A stretch of DNA of 64,000 bases, from contig CH002732.1 in NCBI GenBank assembly GCA_000149265.1, positions 1,369,789 through 1,433,788 of the forward strand, given 5' to 3'. This DNA comes from Ciona savignyi. Lineage: Eukaryota; Chordata; Ascidiacea; Phlebobranchia; Cionidae. The notes beneath the pieces were generated by a model. The model was not told the origin of the DNA and did not search any database. It worked only from the letters and a program-made list of their open reading frames with translations. Positions 33,651 to 47,120 of the stretch are shown here, one piece after another. The position numbers and the translations under genes were made by a program. Each line of letters starts with the position of its first letter. Position 1 is the stretch's first letter.

Positions 33651-35880
33651 TAATGCGGGTAACAAGATAAGAAATGGCTTTTTACCTATGTATACTTTAG
33701 TAAACCGAGAACAGAAGCCGATCAATTAAAGTAACTTTCAGTAAATGGTTGCAAAAATTTCCGTATATGTAAAACTATTTGCAGATATACAACTGTTACT
33801 AAAAAAACGATTCACAGTTGGGATGTGCCCAGCGAGTCGCCTGCTGCGCATTGACGTCATATCCTCAATATTTGTTTTCGGCAACACAAAACCACTGTCC
33901 ACAAACGCACTCAAGCAAGTGAAACTAATTAAGAAATCTCGCGAGTCCAGCTGAAAAGGATGGAATGTCAGCTTCTCCCTGTTCGTAATTAGAAGACTTT
34001 GATAGAACTACCCGGTAAAAAATAAAGGAGATCTTAAACGTAGCCCACAATCAAAACTTATTTTGTCGATATATCAAACCAACACGTCAAATTATAATCA
34101 CTATACTAATAATTTATGCAACAAAAAGCAAGGCTATGGCGCTATTCTAAATGAATCTACTTCAACATTTACTAGTCAATGCAAGCATTTCGTATCTGCG
34201 CTCTCAAATTAATCGCTTTAAATTGTTTCAGATGACCCGCTCGGTCCTTTATAAACAACACCCACCAGATAGTTAACGATCAGTCGATCTATAAACAAAC
34301 AGATGGTTTATAACTGGCTATAAAACTGTTAACTGTATTTATGTAAGAGTACGTAGAACATGAAACAGAGCATACATACACACGACTAGTATATATATAA
34401 TTGTCTTATTCTTACTCGTAAATTTATTAAGTCGAACAGGTCTAACATAAATAATCCAAAACGACGGCCGCAAAATGGCACTAAACTTGTTACAGTTCAA
34501 TACCCTATCGACCCATAACAACTCCACAGCGTCTTGTGTATTCGAAATGCATGTGCTACGTGCTAACGGTTCTTATGAAAGTCAACGTTATATTGGGCGG
34601 GAAAATAAACGGGCGTTCGAACTTGAGAGATAAAACTTCCGAGCAGTAGCTAAGTGCGTACGAATGCGACACTTAGGCGACCACAGCAAGTCCTAAAAAT
34701 AAAGTTGTTTCTAAGACGTCATTTGTTGAAACGCAAGCACTCCGTCTACTTACTAATAATTTTGATTTATGATGCCCGTTTCTTCTATTCTTTCTGAATA
34801 ATATTGTTTAAACTGTCTTAAGATAAAAACATAAACTTAATAATATATAACATTATAAACTAAAATGCTGCTATGGAAAATTGTCGATCTTTTCGCTGAT
34901 AGTTTAATAATGTGGTCCCACCTGAATTGAGTGGGTCGCCACCTCGTCACACAAGCTATGTTACTTTTACAGTACGATTCTGACAACTGTGTGTGGCTAT
35001 TGGAATATCCAATAACCACAGGAGACATACATCGGCTGGTAATCATTAACTTGTCGGATTAAAGACAAGTTTGACTGTATTGGCGAAGGAATACATAATA
35101 AAGTACATGATGTACAGTTAAGTGTGCTTTAACCGACAAACGGTGAAGTAGATGAAGAAACACGGGTTATATAAACAGCACATGCTACATCTTGCCAATG
35201 GTACAAGTTAATATTACAAAGCCTATCCTATCGAAATGGTTTTCATGTCGCATAATGATATTTCCTATGTAGGACATATATACACATATATAATTAATGA
35301 CTGGTGGGACGCTGGCTTTCCGTTGGCCGCTGGTTTATCAATACAACTGATAAAACTTTAAAAATCAATAGCAAATTGATTTTACGGTGTCTACTGATTA
35401 CGCTTTCACGTAATGATCGAAAAGTAGGAGCAAATTTCATTATCTTGCAATTAAGCACACACGTCTGCATAATTCATTACTATCGTCTTTTTGGAAACCA
35501 ATTCGCTAACTTAAATGTTAGTAATAAAAATTGAACGTGCCGAGATGATTAAACGGAAACATTATTTACCATTATATACTTTGAGCAATTATATTTAACA
35601 AGCGGAAATTAATTACGCGCTCAAGTTAACGTGCTTTTAACTGAACCTTAATTTCCTGGGCGTTAACTCCATGTATCGAGCTTTACATATTGGGCATATA
35701 CACAGAAGTAAACATAGAAATCAAACACCAACACATACAGAAAGAAAACCCCTCAATCACTCAACTTCGAAAACAATCGAAACACAACACCCTATCACGT
35801 GACTTCCGCTTAGGCAATATGAAACTCCGATGAAATAGAAGATGTAACGTAAGTCGTTTGTGACACAATAGCAAACTTAC

Positions 35881-36089
35881 GTTACGTTCGTTTTTGTATT
35901 GTTTTTCTTTGTGCCAAACCATGATCTTGACTCGGGTGTCAATTTGTGCCCTGCTCATGGCTTGTAAACAAAGACTTGGGAATGGTCTATTGCACATAGG
36001 CGAATCGGCCTGGATTTGATTGAAACCATAGATCGGTTGCCAGTCGGGAGCCTCTTCCAAAGCATCGGCCAATAATTTAACTGCCTTTC
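35881..36089 (-). CDS. Candidate orphan coding exon, family unknown
   Basis: On the - strand about 69 codons are open with a protein-like composition (KAVKLLADALEEAPDWQPIY, then NRPFPSLCLQAMSRAQIDTR). The block ends in a textbook donor, CGTAAC|GTAAGTTT, and is preceded by a possible acceptor, CACACAATAG. No in-frame ATG opens it, so it would be an internal exon. No partner exon was found on either side. Confidence 0.3.
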
Positions 36090-39000
36090 CTATTGTGTGC
36101 GGCAATAAAACAGATCCCTTTTGTTAAATTTCGAAACGCGACTGTACTGACATTATGCAGCAAAAGTTAATGGCCTTTAACTCGCTTTGCCGTCATATTG
36201 AATTAAGTTGTAATATATGAAACTATTTTACACCTGTTTATTTGCACATTTATCTGTGAACATCAGCAACATAAAACATCTATTTGGCCTGATTTGCCCG
36301 CATCTTATCCGCCTTAGGCGATATTATACAAAACCTGTCCACGCCTTTGTGTATCGCCACTCTACGTGTATTTTACACGTCGAAATCCACGAAACCCTTA
36401 CTCTTCTGTCCTGGGAATATTGCAAAACACATAGACAAGCAATATATTGCAACCGACAGCTGCAGGTGTTACGTAAGGTTTGTTAATCCCGCATTCGCTA
36501 TACAGCTGTCTCTCCCGAGAGTAGCCTACCTAGGTATAACATGTACATGTGCATTTAAGTTTCCGACATTCCAATATGTGCTTTAGTTATCCCTAAACTG
36601 CTTACCATATACTATTTTGTTTGTTTACTGAACTTAGCACTGTAACACAATCCGAATAAATTCTGTTTCTAAATTGGATATGGATGAACTGTAAACATAA
36701 GGTCCTCGACAGGGTCTCGCATCCGACGCGATTCTGCACTCGACTCGGGTCGATACGTTGCCCATCCAAGCGAACACTTGAAATGTAATAATAACTGAAT
36801 ATCAGCATGTCCTAACTCGGAGTGCTTGCCAATTATATCGCCTGATGGTCTTGCGAAGCATAAGAGCGAAAAGAATTACAGGCCATCGCCAAATTACCGA
36901 ACAAAATCCGACGTTAAATATTCGTGGGTCGCTGGTTTGAGCAACGAACACATGCATAATTAATCCACTGAGACATTATTAGCGCTGGCAAACGCCAAGG
37001 GCGAGTCTGATTTTCTAGTTTGCGCAAAATCATCAAAAAATATACTAAAATACGGAAGTCATTGACATCGTTTCAATGAACACGATTCATTACCTCACTG
37101 GCTAAAAGAAGCCCGTATAGGTATTTTAATCAAACATATTTAGAACTTAATCCCAACCACTATCGATTTCATCTTAAATGATTTACGACCATTCCAATCA
37201 ATACATTATTTAGTTCTTATGTGGCCCTCAATCACAATGAAACAGAATCAAGTTATTCCTCGGGTTAAAAGTTGCGACTTGTTTTCATTTCCTGGGTGAC
37301 TTATAGAGGGAGGATTGTGTATCATTACGTCATCTGTCATCGGACAGGAACACGTAATTTCGAGGTCGGGTGGAAATGGCACACTTTGAAGTTACTTAAA
37401 ACCCTAATCAGATAAATGTAGAATGGAAAAATACAAAAATATATGTCACAAAAGATCTACTTATCGCCTGGTTAATAATTATGCCTTGTACACAAAGAGA
37501 TAATAAAGTGTTACGATCGCTTTGTCGCTATGTTGTTAACAGCGATAATATGAGTTCCCCTTGCCTAAACACCGTAACTACACAGCAGAAAACAGCGAGG
37601 TACTGGACAATCAACGGTGCGGCGTCCAAACATTCTCTATGTCCACCAGGTATGAGGGACTTGCGTTGTCAGTTTATTTTTAAGCTATTGGAATGCGAAT
37701 CGCGATGTGCCTTACTTGCGCCGAAAGAGCAAAATGCGCCCAAGTATGACCTCCGCATAATAAGCCTTACAAACCGCTACTTGTTCGGTCAACTTCGCCA
37801 AGAACTTAATACGAATTTCCTGTGACGGTATTCGCCAACGCTTTACATACACAATGCGGCGAGCACGGAAGTCATTTTTGAGTGGGTTAATTGGCACACT
37901 CCGAGCCACGAAAGTTAATATCCGCTTCGTTCGTCAAACAAACACCAGTCAACACTAATCTTCCGTCTAATACTAATGTACTCACTCGCATGACAATAGG
38001 ATTTCATCATTGTACCCAATTGCATGGCGATAAACCGATCTATACCAGTTGTCACGCGGTAATGCATTCACACGGTGGTACGAACGGTTTCTGAGAAAAG
38101 GTCACAAATAATAGCGGCTCGTTCGGTCGAATTGTATCGGGTAAAACTGTTATTAAGCTAATTCGTAGTCCATCGCAATTAGAAACCGTAGAAGGCTGTA
38201 GGGCATATATCTTACATATATTGATCGGATATACAATTTTTAACGATTGATGCAATAAGGTTACAGCTTTGGTCGCGGGGAGAAATAAATCTGTCTGCGA
38301 ATTAACAAACACATTACTACTAAAAAGAAGTATCTAAAATAAAATTACTAACACAATAAGTAATAAATAAGACACGTTTTAAAATACGCCCAACCTTAAA
38401 CTATCGGAATTTCTTAGTTAATCACACATAGGGCTTTAGATATTTATGGTTTTCCCCGTAGTTCATATTTACTATTTAGTGGTTTTAATTATTAAGCTTA
38501 ATACAGTACTTAAATAGTATGTCCGCAAATATGCCCTATGTGAGCTAGATTCCATCATTTGCATGCATGACTATTAATTTCATTCTCTAATATGTAAAAA
38601 TGCCTATACTCAATATCCTTGATTTTTAAAGCTTTTCCCTATAATTTAATAATATCCTTTTTTAAATGACGTGTTTTAACTACTATTTGTTTTGCCGTCT
38701 TTTCCTGTTATGTGATTTAAATCGTTTGCCATTTCTAAACTGGCCCAAAAATGAATAAACTAATCTAAACTAATAAACTAAAAGCTGGTATGAAAGTACG
38801 AAACTAGACAACGTCACTGCGGAATGACTGACTATATGAATGAGAGAACTCTCAACAAACAGGCCGTTCCTCTATTTGAAGAACAGGCGAAAGGAGAAAG
38901 GCAGGTCACGCGCGAAGAGCATTCATAATAAGAAAAAGTTTAGCTCTCTCGTGGAATCTTTTGTGCCAGTAAGGCTTTGAAATTTTTAAACTCGATACAA

Positions 39001-41079
39001 GTTATTCGAACATTGTATATGCAAACAAACAAACCGTACGTGTGGGAACGTTATATCGAATTTCGTATTCCCCCATAACTCCACGGAGTTCGAATAAAAG
39101 CCTGTTGTCACTAAGGTAGCTCTAATTAAAACTGCGACTGACTACTATTACTGTTGGTTCTAAACCCGAAACCTTGGTTGATACGTTAGGAGAATTTTTC
39201 ATCTACACAATAAGTCAATATTGTATTAATCAAAGATATGCCAAAAATGTGAGCTGAAAAAACAACTGGTATTATGGTGTATAAGTAAGTGCCTATCGGA
39301 TTCTGTATTCTGTTGTTTGTGATGAATTTGCTCATGGACTACAGACCCGTATGCTAGTGGCCGCCAACAAAATTGTTTCTACTGGACACTGTGGGATTTA
39401 AACAATTTCGTTGTTAAGAACAAAGGCCATAGGAGTCAGAACCCATGGGAGCCTTAGGTAGGCTACTAGTTTACGTGAAAGTGGCGGTCAGTTACACATC
39501 AAAGCAATTTAAAGTGTTTATGTTTGAAATGCCACGGAATGTTGACCTACACACATAATTGCACTTGCGAACCACTTTCAAATGCCCCTAAGGGAAACTT
39601 ATAAATGTAGCCTATATTGTGGGATTACCCGCTACTATGCTTTATTTCGATAACGTTCTTTTCCGTTATTAGCAGCTATTCCCTTGTTGTTTAGTATAAA
39701 TTCGCTTTTGGTTCATTTATTCATCTAAATAAGTAACCTCGTATCTTTGCCTATTATTTTATATTATTTAAACAATACAGAACCCTAACTTTACCTTCGA
39801 TTCACAGTACTAGGTGCAACCCAGTCAACAGTTGATTTCTGAACGAGTTTATACAGGTCTGTCATAACCGCCTAAGCGGTGAAACTGAAATTGGCGGGCC
39901 AGCTCTGTCGTCTGCACTCAAAATGAGAACTCTTGAAAGCTCGAGCCTTCCACAGATGAATAGGCTACCGTGATTAGAGTGCTTTTAGTTTTGAAAGGTG
40001 CTTATAGCTCGAACTGCACTCGCAAAATTGAAATTGTATTTATTTAATAAATCGCCGAAACAGCACCTCCAAAGTTCTGCATAGGGACGCCTTCGATTAA
40101 GAAGGAAAAGCAACAAAAAATGACAACTCTAACGGTGTACGATATGGAAATTTAAGGTCTCTGAGTTGCCAGTAAAATTCTAGCTTTAGCCTACCTACTG
40201 AAAACAAAAGTTATAAACTGGGCTGTGTTATGCATCGGAGCCCCAAGGGGCACTTATTACACAGGGGGCTCAATTTCTGCACTGTATATCCGTGGGTTTT
40301 TTCTACACGGATCTCTCAAGGTTCCCACATTCATTACTAAGGCCACTGGTACAACATTCGAGCAGCAGCAGCTAAAAATGTGAAACCAATTAAAGTTCAT
40401 ATACGAAGAAGCCCTTTAGGCGATAAAAACTAAAAGCATATATAACCTTAATTTATACATGAAAAAAAGGTTATTTTCTGTGCGATACGAAACGTTAAAT
40501 GCGTGTACATGTGTTTAAATGGTATTGCTGCTAAATGCCAACTGCATTATTATAAATAGCTTTGTAAATTTGTTGGATAGATTAGATACATATAAATATA
40601 CTGTGTGCCGTTGAATACATTTGATTGACATAGGTAAAATCCCCAAGGGTATTAAGCATAATAGGTGATGATGAATTAGGGGAGAACTCAGTCCAATAGT
40701 CCCAGACGACTGCAACTGCTGAAAGAGGAAAAACGACACGAAAGAGAATCCCCGTTAACAGATGGAGATAGTGGTTTATACCTATTTAGAATTGCCCTTC
40801 GATTTCGACTTAATTCGTCTCTGCTTTGAACAGTTGTGATCTAATTGAAAATAGAGCAAGGTAGACCGATCAATATTACGTTTACCAAAAATAAAAATAA
40901 CGCAAGTAAATACAAGCTGCAGTAGGTTTGTATGTTGCTGCGACTGAATTGTACAACCCAAGTCTGAAATTTTAATACTTGACATATATAGGTAATATTA
41001 AACATTACAATATCAACTTATTTTTAGACTATTCATTTTCCAAACAAATCGGCAATAAAAAATTACATTTTAATAATAA

Positions 41080-41530
41080 ATTTTACAGGTAAAGTGGAAA
41101 CATTTTCAGTTTTTAACATATGGAAGTGGTGGTAGGAATAATACGTGCCCAATGTCAGGTTTAAGGAGCTATATTGCAGTGTACTGACATGGATGAAATA
41201 GTATAATAGAAGTGGACATAAAAAACGAGATCTCATTGCCTTGTCTAGATTGTTATATGAGTCGAAATTGCTAACCATTCTGCCATACAACCGTTTGGAA
41301 AGTTTTAGATCATTAGAACATCGCACCTGCCAATGAGAAGGATAGATTAAACTATTTATGTTTTATAATCTTGAAATGAAAAAGAAAACTCTGCAGGTTA
41401 TCACACGGGGTAATCTTTAGATTGTCAGATGACTTTAGCAGTGCCTTATGTGTGCAAGTGCAAGGAATTTCCTCAGTTTTTGAGCACTTTCATCCACTCG
41501 GTTCAGGCGATGTCCGCACAGTTATCTAAC
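41080..41530 (-). mobile_element. Two strongly decayed SINE fragments
   Basis: AAGGAGCTATATTGCAGTGT near 41165 and CACTCGGTTCAGGCGATGTC near 41497 match the reversed SINE body. The intervening sequence is poorly preserved. Confidence 0.5.
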
Positions 41531-41632
41531 GATCGACCGCATGAGGCGCTATAAACTAAAAGTAGTTTTGGTCTTAAAATGTTCATTTTAGATTGTGCTG
41601 GTAAGACATTTTTTGGATATATATATACTGTT

Positions 41633-41925
41633 GCGGATAGGATAGATTATTAATGTTTATCTTCATGACTGAAAAAACCCAAGGGGTTTACACACGTGAA
41701 ATCGTTAGAACACCTTTCGCCCACCGTTGGGTAACCGGAGCTATTGCAGTGTGTTAATGTGTATATGATTCACACGTTTCTTCTTAGTAGTAAAACTTTA
41801 GTAGAAGGCAATGTCCGTTAAGTGCCTTGCCCGAGGACACAACTGACTAGCTAGTGACAAGTTTCGAACCTGCAACCTTTCGTTTGAAAAACGACGCACT
41901 AACAGTGGGTTAATACATTAATTTT
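41633..41925 (-). mobile_element. tRNA-derived SINE, moderately diverged
   Basis: Reverse-oriented copy from tail GGATAGGATAG to head-side CGACGCACTAACAGTGG, with the B-box region TTCGAACCTGCAACC clear. Confidence 0.85.
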
Positions 41926-42470
41926 TCGAAGTTACGTATCTAGTTTAATGATTTTCCTTACCTACATTGTTCTATCGGCCAGAGGATCGGATTAAGGGCA
42001 AATTTTTCGGACAACGTAAAAAAAACTTTAATCGAATAACGTCACGTGCATTTAAAATCAATCAAACAACAAACACAAATAAAATGTCAGAAACGAATGA
42101 AACAACCATTATGATATTCTGATTGTCGCTGAAATCTAAGCACGGATATTTTTTCAAACTCGGAAATGATAACATCCGCCTAATTTAAGTTCAAATCACG
42201 GTGTATGGAAAAAGAAGCAAGGCCATTTAAAAAAAATTCAACAGTTGTGAAACGCAAGACCAAAATTGTTAAAAACACGTTCTTTCCTGTCAATGGGCGT
42301 ATTTCTGCAAAGAAGATTTCCCCATGCGTTGGAGTTTCACTCTCCTATATTATCGCAGTGCAAAAATTACGAATGTTTGCATAAGCGGCTCTTTTTTATT
42401 TAGAGAAAACGCGAAGCATTTATTTGCGCTAGCCAAGTAAAGCTTTTAGAAGACATCACACATTTTTTTA

Positions 42471-42550
42471 AAGTTCTATCCGCTAACAAAAGTTCTATCC
42501 GCTAACAGTTCTATCCGCTATAGTTCTATCCGCTATAGTTCTATCCGCTC
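42471..42550. repeat. Short tandem repeat of AGTTCTATCCGCTA
   Basis: Five copies of GTTCTATCCGCT with spacers of 2-6 bp, directly in front of a SINE head. Confidence 0.85.
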
Positions 42551-42975
42551 GTCTGGCCCGTCGGTCTAACGGTTAAGTGCGTCGCCTTTCAATCGAAAGG
42601 TTGAAGGTGCGAAACTGGTCGCTTGTGTCCTTGGGCAAGACAGTTAATGGACATTGCCTGAACCCAGCGCAATAATGGGTTCTACCAAATTGAAGGAACG
42701 TGTGAATCATATACAACACACCGCAATAGCTCCGGTAACCCGACGATNNNNNNNNNNNNNNNNNNNNNNNNNNNNNNNNNNNNNNNNNNNNNNNNNNNNN
42801 NNNNNNNNNNNNNNNNNNNNNNNNNNNNNNNNNNNNNNNNNNNNNNNCACTTACCCGCTAGACCACCGGGCCGGACTAAATGGGCGCGAGGTGATTTGAC
42901 GATTGCCCGTGTGTTAACCCCCTTGGTTTTCCCATTCAGGGGGATAAAGATGAAAATCCTATCCTATCCTAACGT
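42548..42975 (+). mobile_element. SINE interrupted by an inverted second SINE (partly hidden by the gap)
   Basis: Head and body run + from 42548 to GACGAT just before the gap. The body resumes with GGGCGCGAGGTGAT at about 42879 and continues to the TATCC tail. Between gap and resumption, 42848-42876 reads CACTTACCCGCTAGACCACC plus GGGCCGGAC, the reverse complement of a SINE head, so a second copy was inserted the other way round. Confidence 0.85.
42748..42847. other. Assembly gap of 100 N
   Basis: Exactly 100 undetermined bases, the usual placeholder for a gap of unknown size. Confidence 0.98.
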
Positions 42976-43699
42976 TCGTTTATGAATGATTAATCAATTG
43001 CATATCCAATGTCCATAGGTGAGACAGTGTCCGATGGATTAGTATAACTACCCACTTATGGCAACTATACAAAACTTACTTGGCAGTAGGCCTAAGTTAT
43101 GTTCACCCTCAAGACATACTACTTTACGCTGGAAACAGACCTTCAGATGGCGTTCAACCAATTAAGACCTCTATGCGCGGCAGGATGTGACGATTGGTAG
43201 CCTTCCTTAGTCGTTGTTTTTAAACGAGTGTTTTGTAGAGTAACAATTGTGGTGATTTTCCAATGTATGTTTGGTTAGAAGCAGCATGTGCTAGGCTGCG
43301 TGTAGGTGTTTTCGTTTAGCTGTAAAGTTTTGTAATAGTGAAGCAGGGCTTTTTGAAATAAAAGTGTTGATTGTGCATTTGCTAGCTGTTTTGTTGGAAA
43401 ACAAGTTGCCGATGTACGGAGGGGTATGGGCTGAAAGTTTTTAGGTAACCTTTTTTGAGGGTTTTGAGTTAAGTTATAGCAGATCCAAGCTTCAATTTTA
43501 AATTGTTAAAAAAATTAAGACTTCCTATGTCAGGATTTTGAGTAAAGGCCGTTTTTGTGAGGTCAATTTGCATTGAAGAGATAGGGGAAATAATTAGTTG
43601 AACGCCTTCTTTAACATCCCCGAAAGCTTAATTTGCTGAATTTTTCATTTTTGGTAAAAAATAAGATATAACGGAGATGAAATATTTATTGGGTTTAAC

Positions 43700-44395
43700 A
43701 CTAAACACGCAACTGCGCACTTACTACCAGACTAATCAGTAGGTTGTGCTTGGGGTAATCACCCAAAATGACTGGACTTTCCTGTCGATCGCGGAAAAAT
43801 TCGGAAATAAAACGGACCAAAATATGCGATATAGGTTTAATTTTAATGTTTTAATCGTATGAGGATTGGTTATCGGAGCTATTGCAATGTGGTATATATG
43901 TAAAGAAAGGTTTATACAGCGTTATTACAACCCTTTAATCCACCCACGCCTTGTCCGAAGTGCCCCGCGTAATAACATAACTATCTAACCCACGGTTGGT
44001 TTGGATCCAAGTACCTTTCGGATATCTGCAGACCAATCAGACTCTTGCCAATTTAGCTTAACTGTTGAACAAATATTAACTTTTATTATAAACTTGATAC
44101 TCCATAGGTTCAACTTTAATGTTTTAAGTGTATGAGGATTGGCTAGTGCCCACCGCCAGGTTATGGGAGCTATGGCAGTGTGTTTTATATTATGTAAAGA
44201 GACATTTATAAATACATCGTTATTGCAACCCATTAATCCACTTGGTTCATACCTTGTCCGGTAAGTGCGTAATAACAGAACTATCTAACCCACGGTTGGT
44301 TTGAGTCCAGACCACTAAGGCTCTTGCCAATTTAGCAACTGTTCAACAAATATTAACTTTAATTATAAACGTAATACTCCACCACAAGCAGAAAT
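43700..44395. repeat. Tandem duplication of about 270 bp derived from decayed SINE sequence
   Basis: TTTAATGTTTTAA..GTATGAGGATTGG..GGAGCTAT through AACTATCTAACCCACGGTTG and GGCTCTTGCCAATTTAGC occurs at about 43838-44110 and 44112-44390. The reversed SINE body is recognisable (CCCATTAATCCACTTGGTTC). Confidence 0.75.
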
Positions 44396-45794
44396 CCAAT
44401 AGAAGAGTATTCTCATATCATCCCTGTGTGTGGGAGAACAGGACACCCCTTACGCTCCTTGTTTTTTTAACCCCGAAGAATAACCGAAGTATAACAGCCA
44501 CAGCCTAATGTATTTTTTACCGCACCCAGTCTGGTCCTACTCTCTGCTAATAGCAGCTGCGCCATCATCATAAAATCACCACATTTTCATAGTAGAAATG
44601 GTTTATGAAACAACAGATAAATGAAGCACCATAATAAAGAATATCAAGGATATCGCAAAGTTAACATTGCTAGTAACTAAGGAATGGCGTAAAATATTTC
44701 ATTCTTGGCATGGAAATGCAAAACTGAAAAAGTTGTTAAATGTTGATTGGAGATTGTCAAGCTAAGGATCAAAATTAAAACAATTCAAATCAGCTGAACA
44801 CATAAATGTGTGTGTGATTTTGATGCAGCAATCAACATTTAATCAGGAAACGGTATTTATAAATTATGACAAAGAAACTTAAAATATCTGATATAACTTA
44901 GTATAATAACAAAAAATAACTGAAATGGCAGCTTACAGAACAAAATGGTAGAATTGTTTATATATGATTGTAAAACTGCCAACAAAAAGGTCGCTGTGCA
45001 GTTTCATTCAAAACACGTACTGCCAGTCGATAACTATAAACATGCACATTAATTGGAAAGGCACAATTCGCAAAGCAAGAATGCTATACACACATGGTAT
45101 ACAGCAAGTCACTGGCTCACAATGATCCTATAAACAATTGAATTTGAAGGGGAAATGTCAGTTTGAGCAGCTTAGTTTTGTTCATGGTACATGCTTCACA
45201 GGAGAAGAAAACAAGAAAAACAAAAGCACAGTTGCCATGTACCTCATGAATACTATATATTCTGTAATATCATGGAAATCAGGCCAAATTAGCTGAGTGC
45301 ACTTCCATACAATAAAATGAGTAAAACGGTGTTTAGTTCGTAAAAAGCCAAAATGGAAACAGTATTAATGAAATAATGTCGTCATAAAATCAACAAAAAG
45401 CTAAAATGGCTCCGATACAAAGATTATAGAAAAGACAATGCACAGTCAGAGACAACTTAAACATATGCTAACAAAGTAGATTTTAAAAGATATGAAATGT
45501 GCGCTGGCTGTGACAGTGTAGGAATGAACAAAACGGTCATTGACTCAAGTGTGTAAATAATGTCCATGTAGTTTTATAAGACTTGGGGGGAAAGGTTTCA
45601 CAGTAGAACCAGGTCAAAAACCAGTATAGAAATCACAGAAAGAAGAAGTTTTACATCACCAGAATAATGTAAGTACCACAATAATATTTGTGTCTACCAT
45701 TGTACATATCAAAACGAACTTTTAGGGACAATGTCATCAAACATCGAAGCATATCTTAAATGTAAACCAATCCATATTCCATAGGAGATATGAT

Positions 45795-47120
45795 TTAAAA
45801 GTGTGGATTGCAATGACCAATACCACAGCATTCAATGATGTAGCTGTCTGTAGAAGAAGGAGATGCTTGAACAACATTAAATTGAGCTTGCGTCATCATG
45901 GTGGCTATGTGCATTGCAGTTTGGGTGTGTAGCGTGATGGGCCCTATTTTAATCCTTGAATAACCAGCAGCAAGAGCCATGTATATGATCAATTGATCTT
46001 GCAAAAACTCGTCAACACAAGCACCATAGGAGAGGTTGCGAAGTAACATTTCGGCGGCATCAGATCCAACCTGTTCGGCTTGTATTCCTTTACGACCGAG
46101 TGCAGAGCCCGAGAGACAGCAACCTGTAGTGGTTTCCGCAACAACAATAATCCCAGTTCCATTTCCGACAACTCCATTTTTGGGTTCTTGCACAGCTTGG
46201 ATATTAATCGGAACTTCAGGATATGAACGCCAAAGAACAGAAGTAGCTGATTTAGCCATCTGCTGCGCTATTTTAAATGGAATGACACCAGCTACAAATG
46301 CTCGGCCTGTTATACGTTTGATCGATCCCAAATTTGTGAGGTTAATTGGATGTAGTTGACGAATAGGTTTCGCCTGCACAGTGACTTCTCCACCGCCCCT
46401 AGGAAAGTATCCACGTTTCGAAATCTGACAATCCATCCGAACACCGAATGCCTCTAACACTGGCTTTAATACTTGGATTGTGTAATCAATCTGTGGTGCC
46501 ATTTCTGCATTAGTACCACCACGTAGCGTTATATGAGTAATATTTGGGGTAAACATAAGGCACGGAAGGGCTATTTGCAGCAAAAGGCTCACGGCACCAG
46601 CAGTACCAGTATCGCCCACAAAAGTACCACTTTGCAACATATTTGGGATCAGTGTGAAATACTGAGATCCAACTTGGTCACCTGTTAATTGGCCTGAACA
46701 TAAATCACGTACCAGTTGTATTCCGGTCATATGCTGAGGACGTAAACCAGGATTTGTTCGGTTTGCTCGAATCGAACTGATTGAAATAGGTTTGTGCAAA
46801 ATAGCACTCAGGGCAGTAGCTATACGAAGGATCTGACCACCTCCTTCCATAATTCCACCATCAATCTCAGTAATATCAGCAGATTCAGAGTCGTCAGAAT
46901 TTGTTGTCCACTTGTTGTAACCATTGGTGAAATTTGAAACTGGAAGGCCTTGTAAATTTGGCAATTGAACATTGGAAGAAAAGGCGTTGGGGTTTGTGAC
47001 CCTACTGCCAGGCATCATTTTATCAATGTTACTACTTCCTCCATCATTACTTCTCTCGTTTAATGACTTGGTGAAGTTATTTTGTTTTTGAAAGGGGAAT
47101 CCAGAATTTTCACTTGCCAT
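45795..47120 (-). CDS. RTCA: RNA 3'-terminal phosphate cyclase (RTCA), intronless
   Basis: RtcA-type enzymes use ATP to turn an RNA 3'-phosphate into a 2',3'-cyclic phosphate through a covalent His-AMP intermediate; the animal enzyme is nuclear. Seen in this 441-residue ORF: the start of the core, DGGIMEGGGQILR (from about residue 87); RANRTNPGLRPQHMTG; the signature RGGTNAEMAPQIDYT; KRGYFPRGGGEV; GRAFVAGVIPFK; LQDQLIIYMALA; and ITLHTQTAMH near the C-terminus, in which His398 (codon 45929-45927) aligns with the catalytic His. GTNAEMAPQ and the intact His place it with the cyclase, not the RCL1 ribosome-biogenesis paralogue. Human RTCA has 366 residues; the extra length is an N-terminal, Asn/Ser-rich, probably disordered extension of about 80 residues. 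The absence of introns is unlike its neighbours. Confidence 0.95.
   Translation of the reverse strand: MASENSGFPFQKQNNFTKSLNERSNDGGSSNIDKMMPGSRVTNPNAFSSNVQLPNLQGLPVSNFTNGYNKWTTNSDDSESADITEIDGGIMEGGGQILRIATALSAILHKPISISSIRANRTNPGLRPQHMTGIQLVRDLCSGQLTGDQVGSQYFTLIPNMLQSGTFVGDTGTAGAVSLLLQIALPCLMFTPNITHITLRGGTNAEMAPQIDYTIQVLKPVLEAFGVRMDCQISKRGYFPRGGGEVTVQAKPIRQLHPINLTNLGSIKRITGRAFVAGVIPFKIAQQMAKSATSVLWRSYPEVPINIQAVQEPKNGVVGNGTGIIVVAETTTGCCLSGSALGRKGIQAEQVGSDAAEMLLRNLSYGACVDEFLQDQLIIYMALAAGYSRIKIGPITLHTQTAMHIATMMTQAQFNVVQASPSSTDSYIIECCGIGHCNPHF

Larger units (their letters stand above)
32215..45794. other. 13.6-kb gene-poor region
   Basis: AT-rich, with stops in all frames. Apart from the candidate exons listed separately, I find no chain of in-phase exons. 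Several decayed SINEs lie in its right half (41.0-44.4 kb). Part probably serves as regulatory or 5' untranslated sequence for the FAM110 gene. Confidence 0.5.

Noticed and set aside
37481-37825. 114-codon ORF in the gene-poor region
   Set aside because: Composition is not protein-like, and no splice context or motif supports it. ORFs of this size occur by chance in 13 kb.
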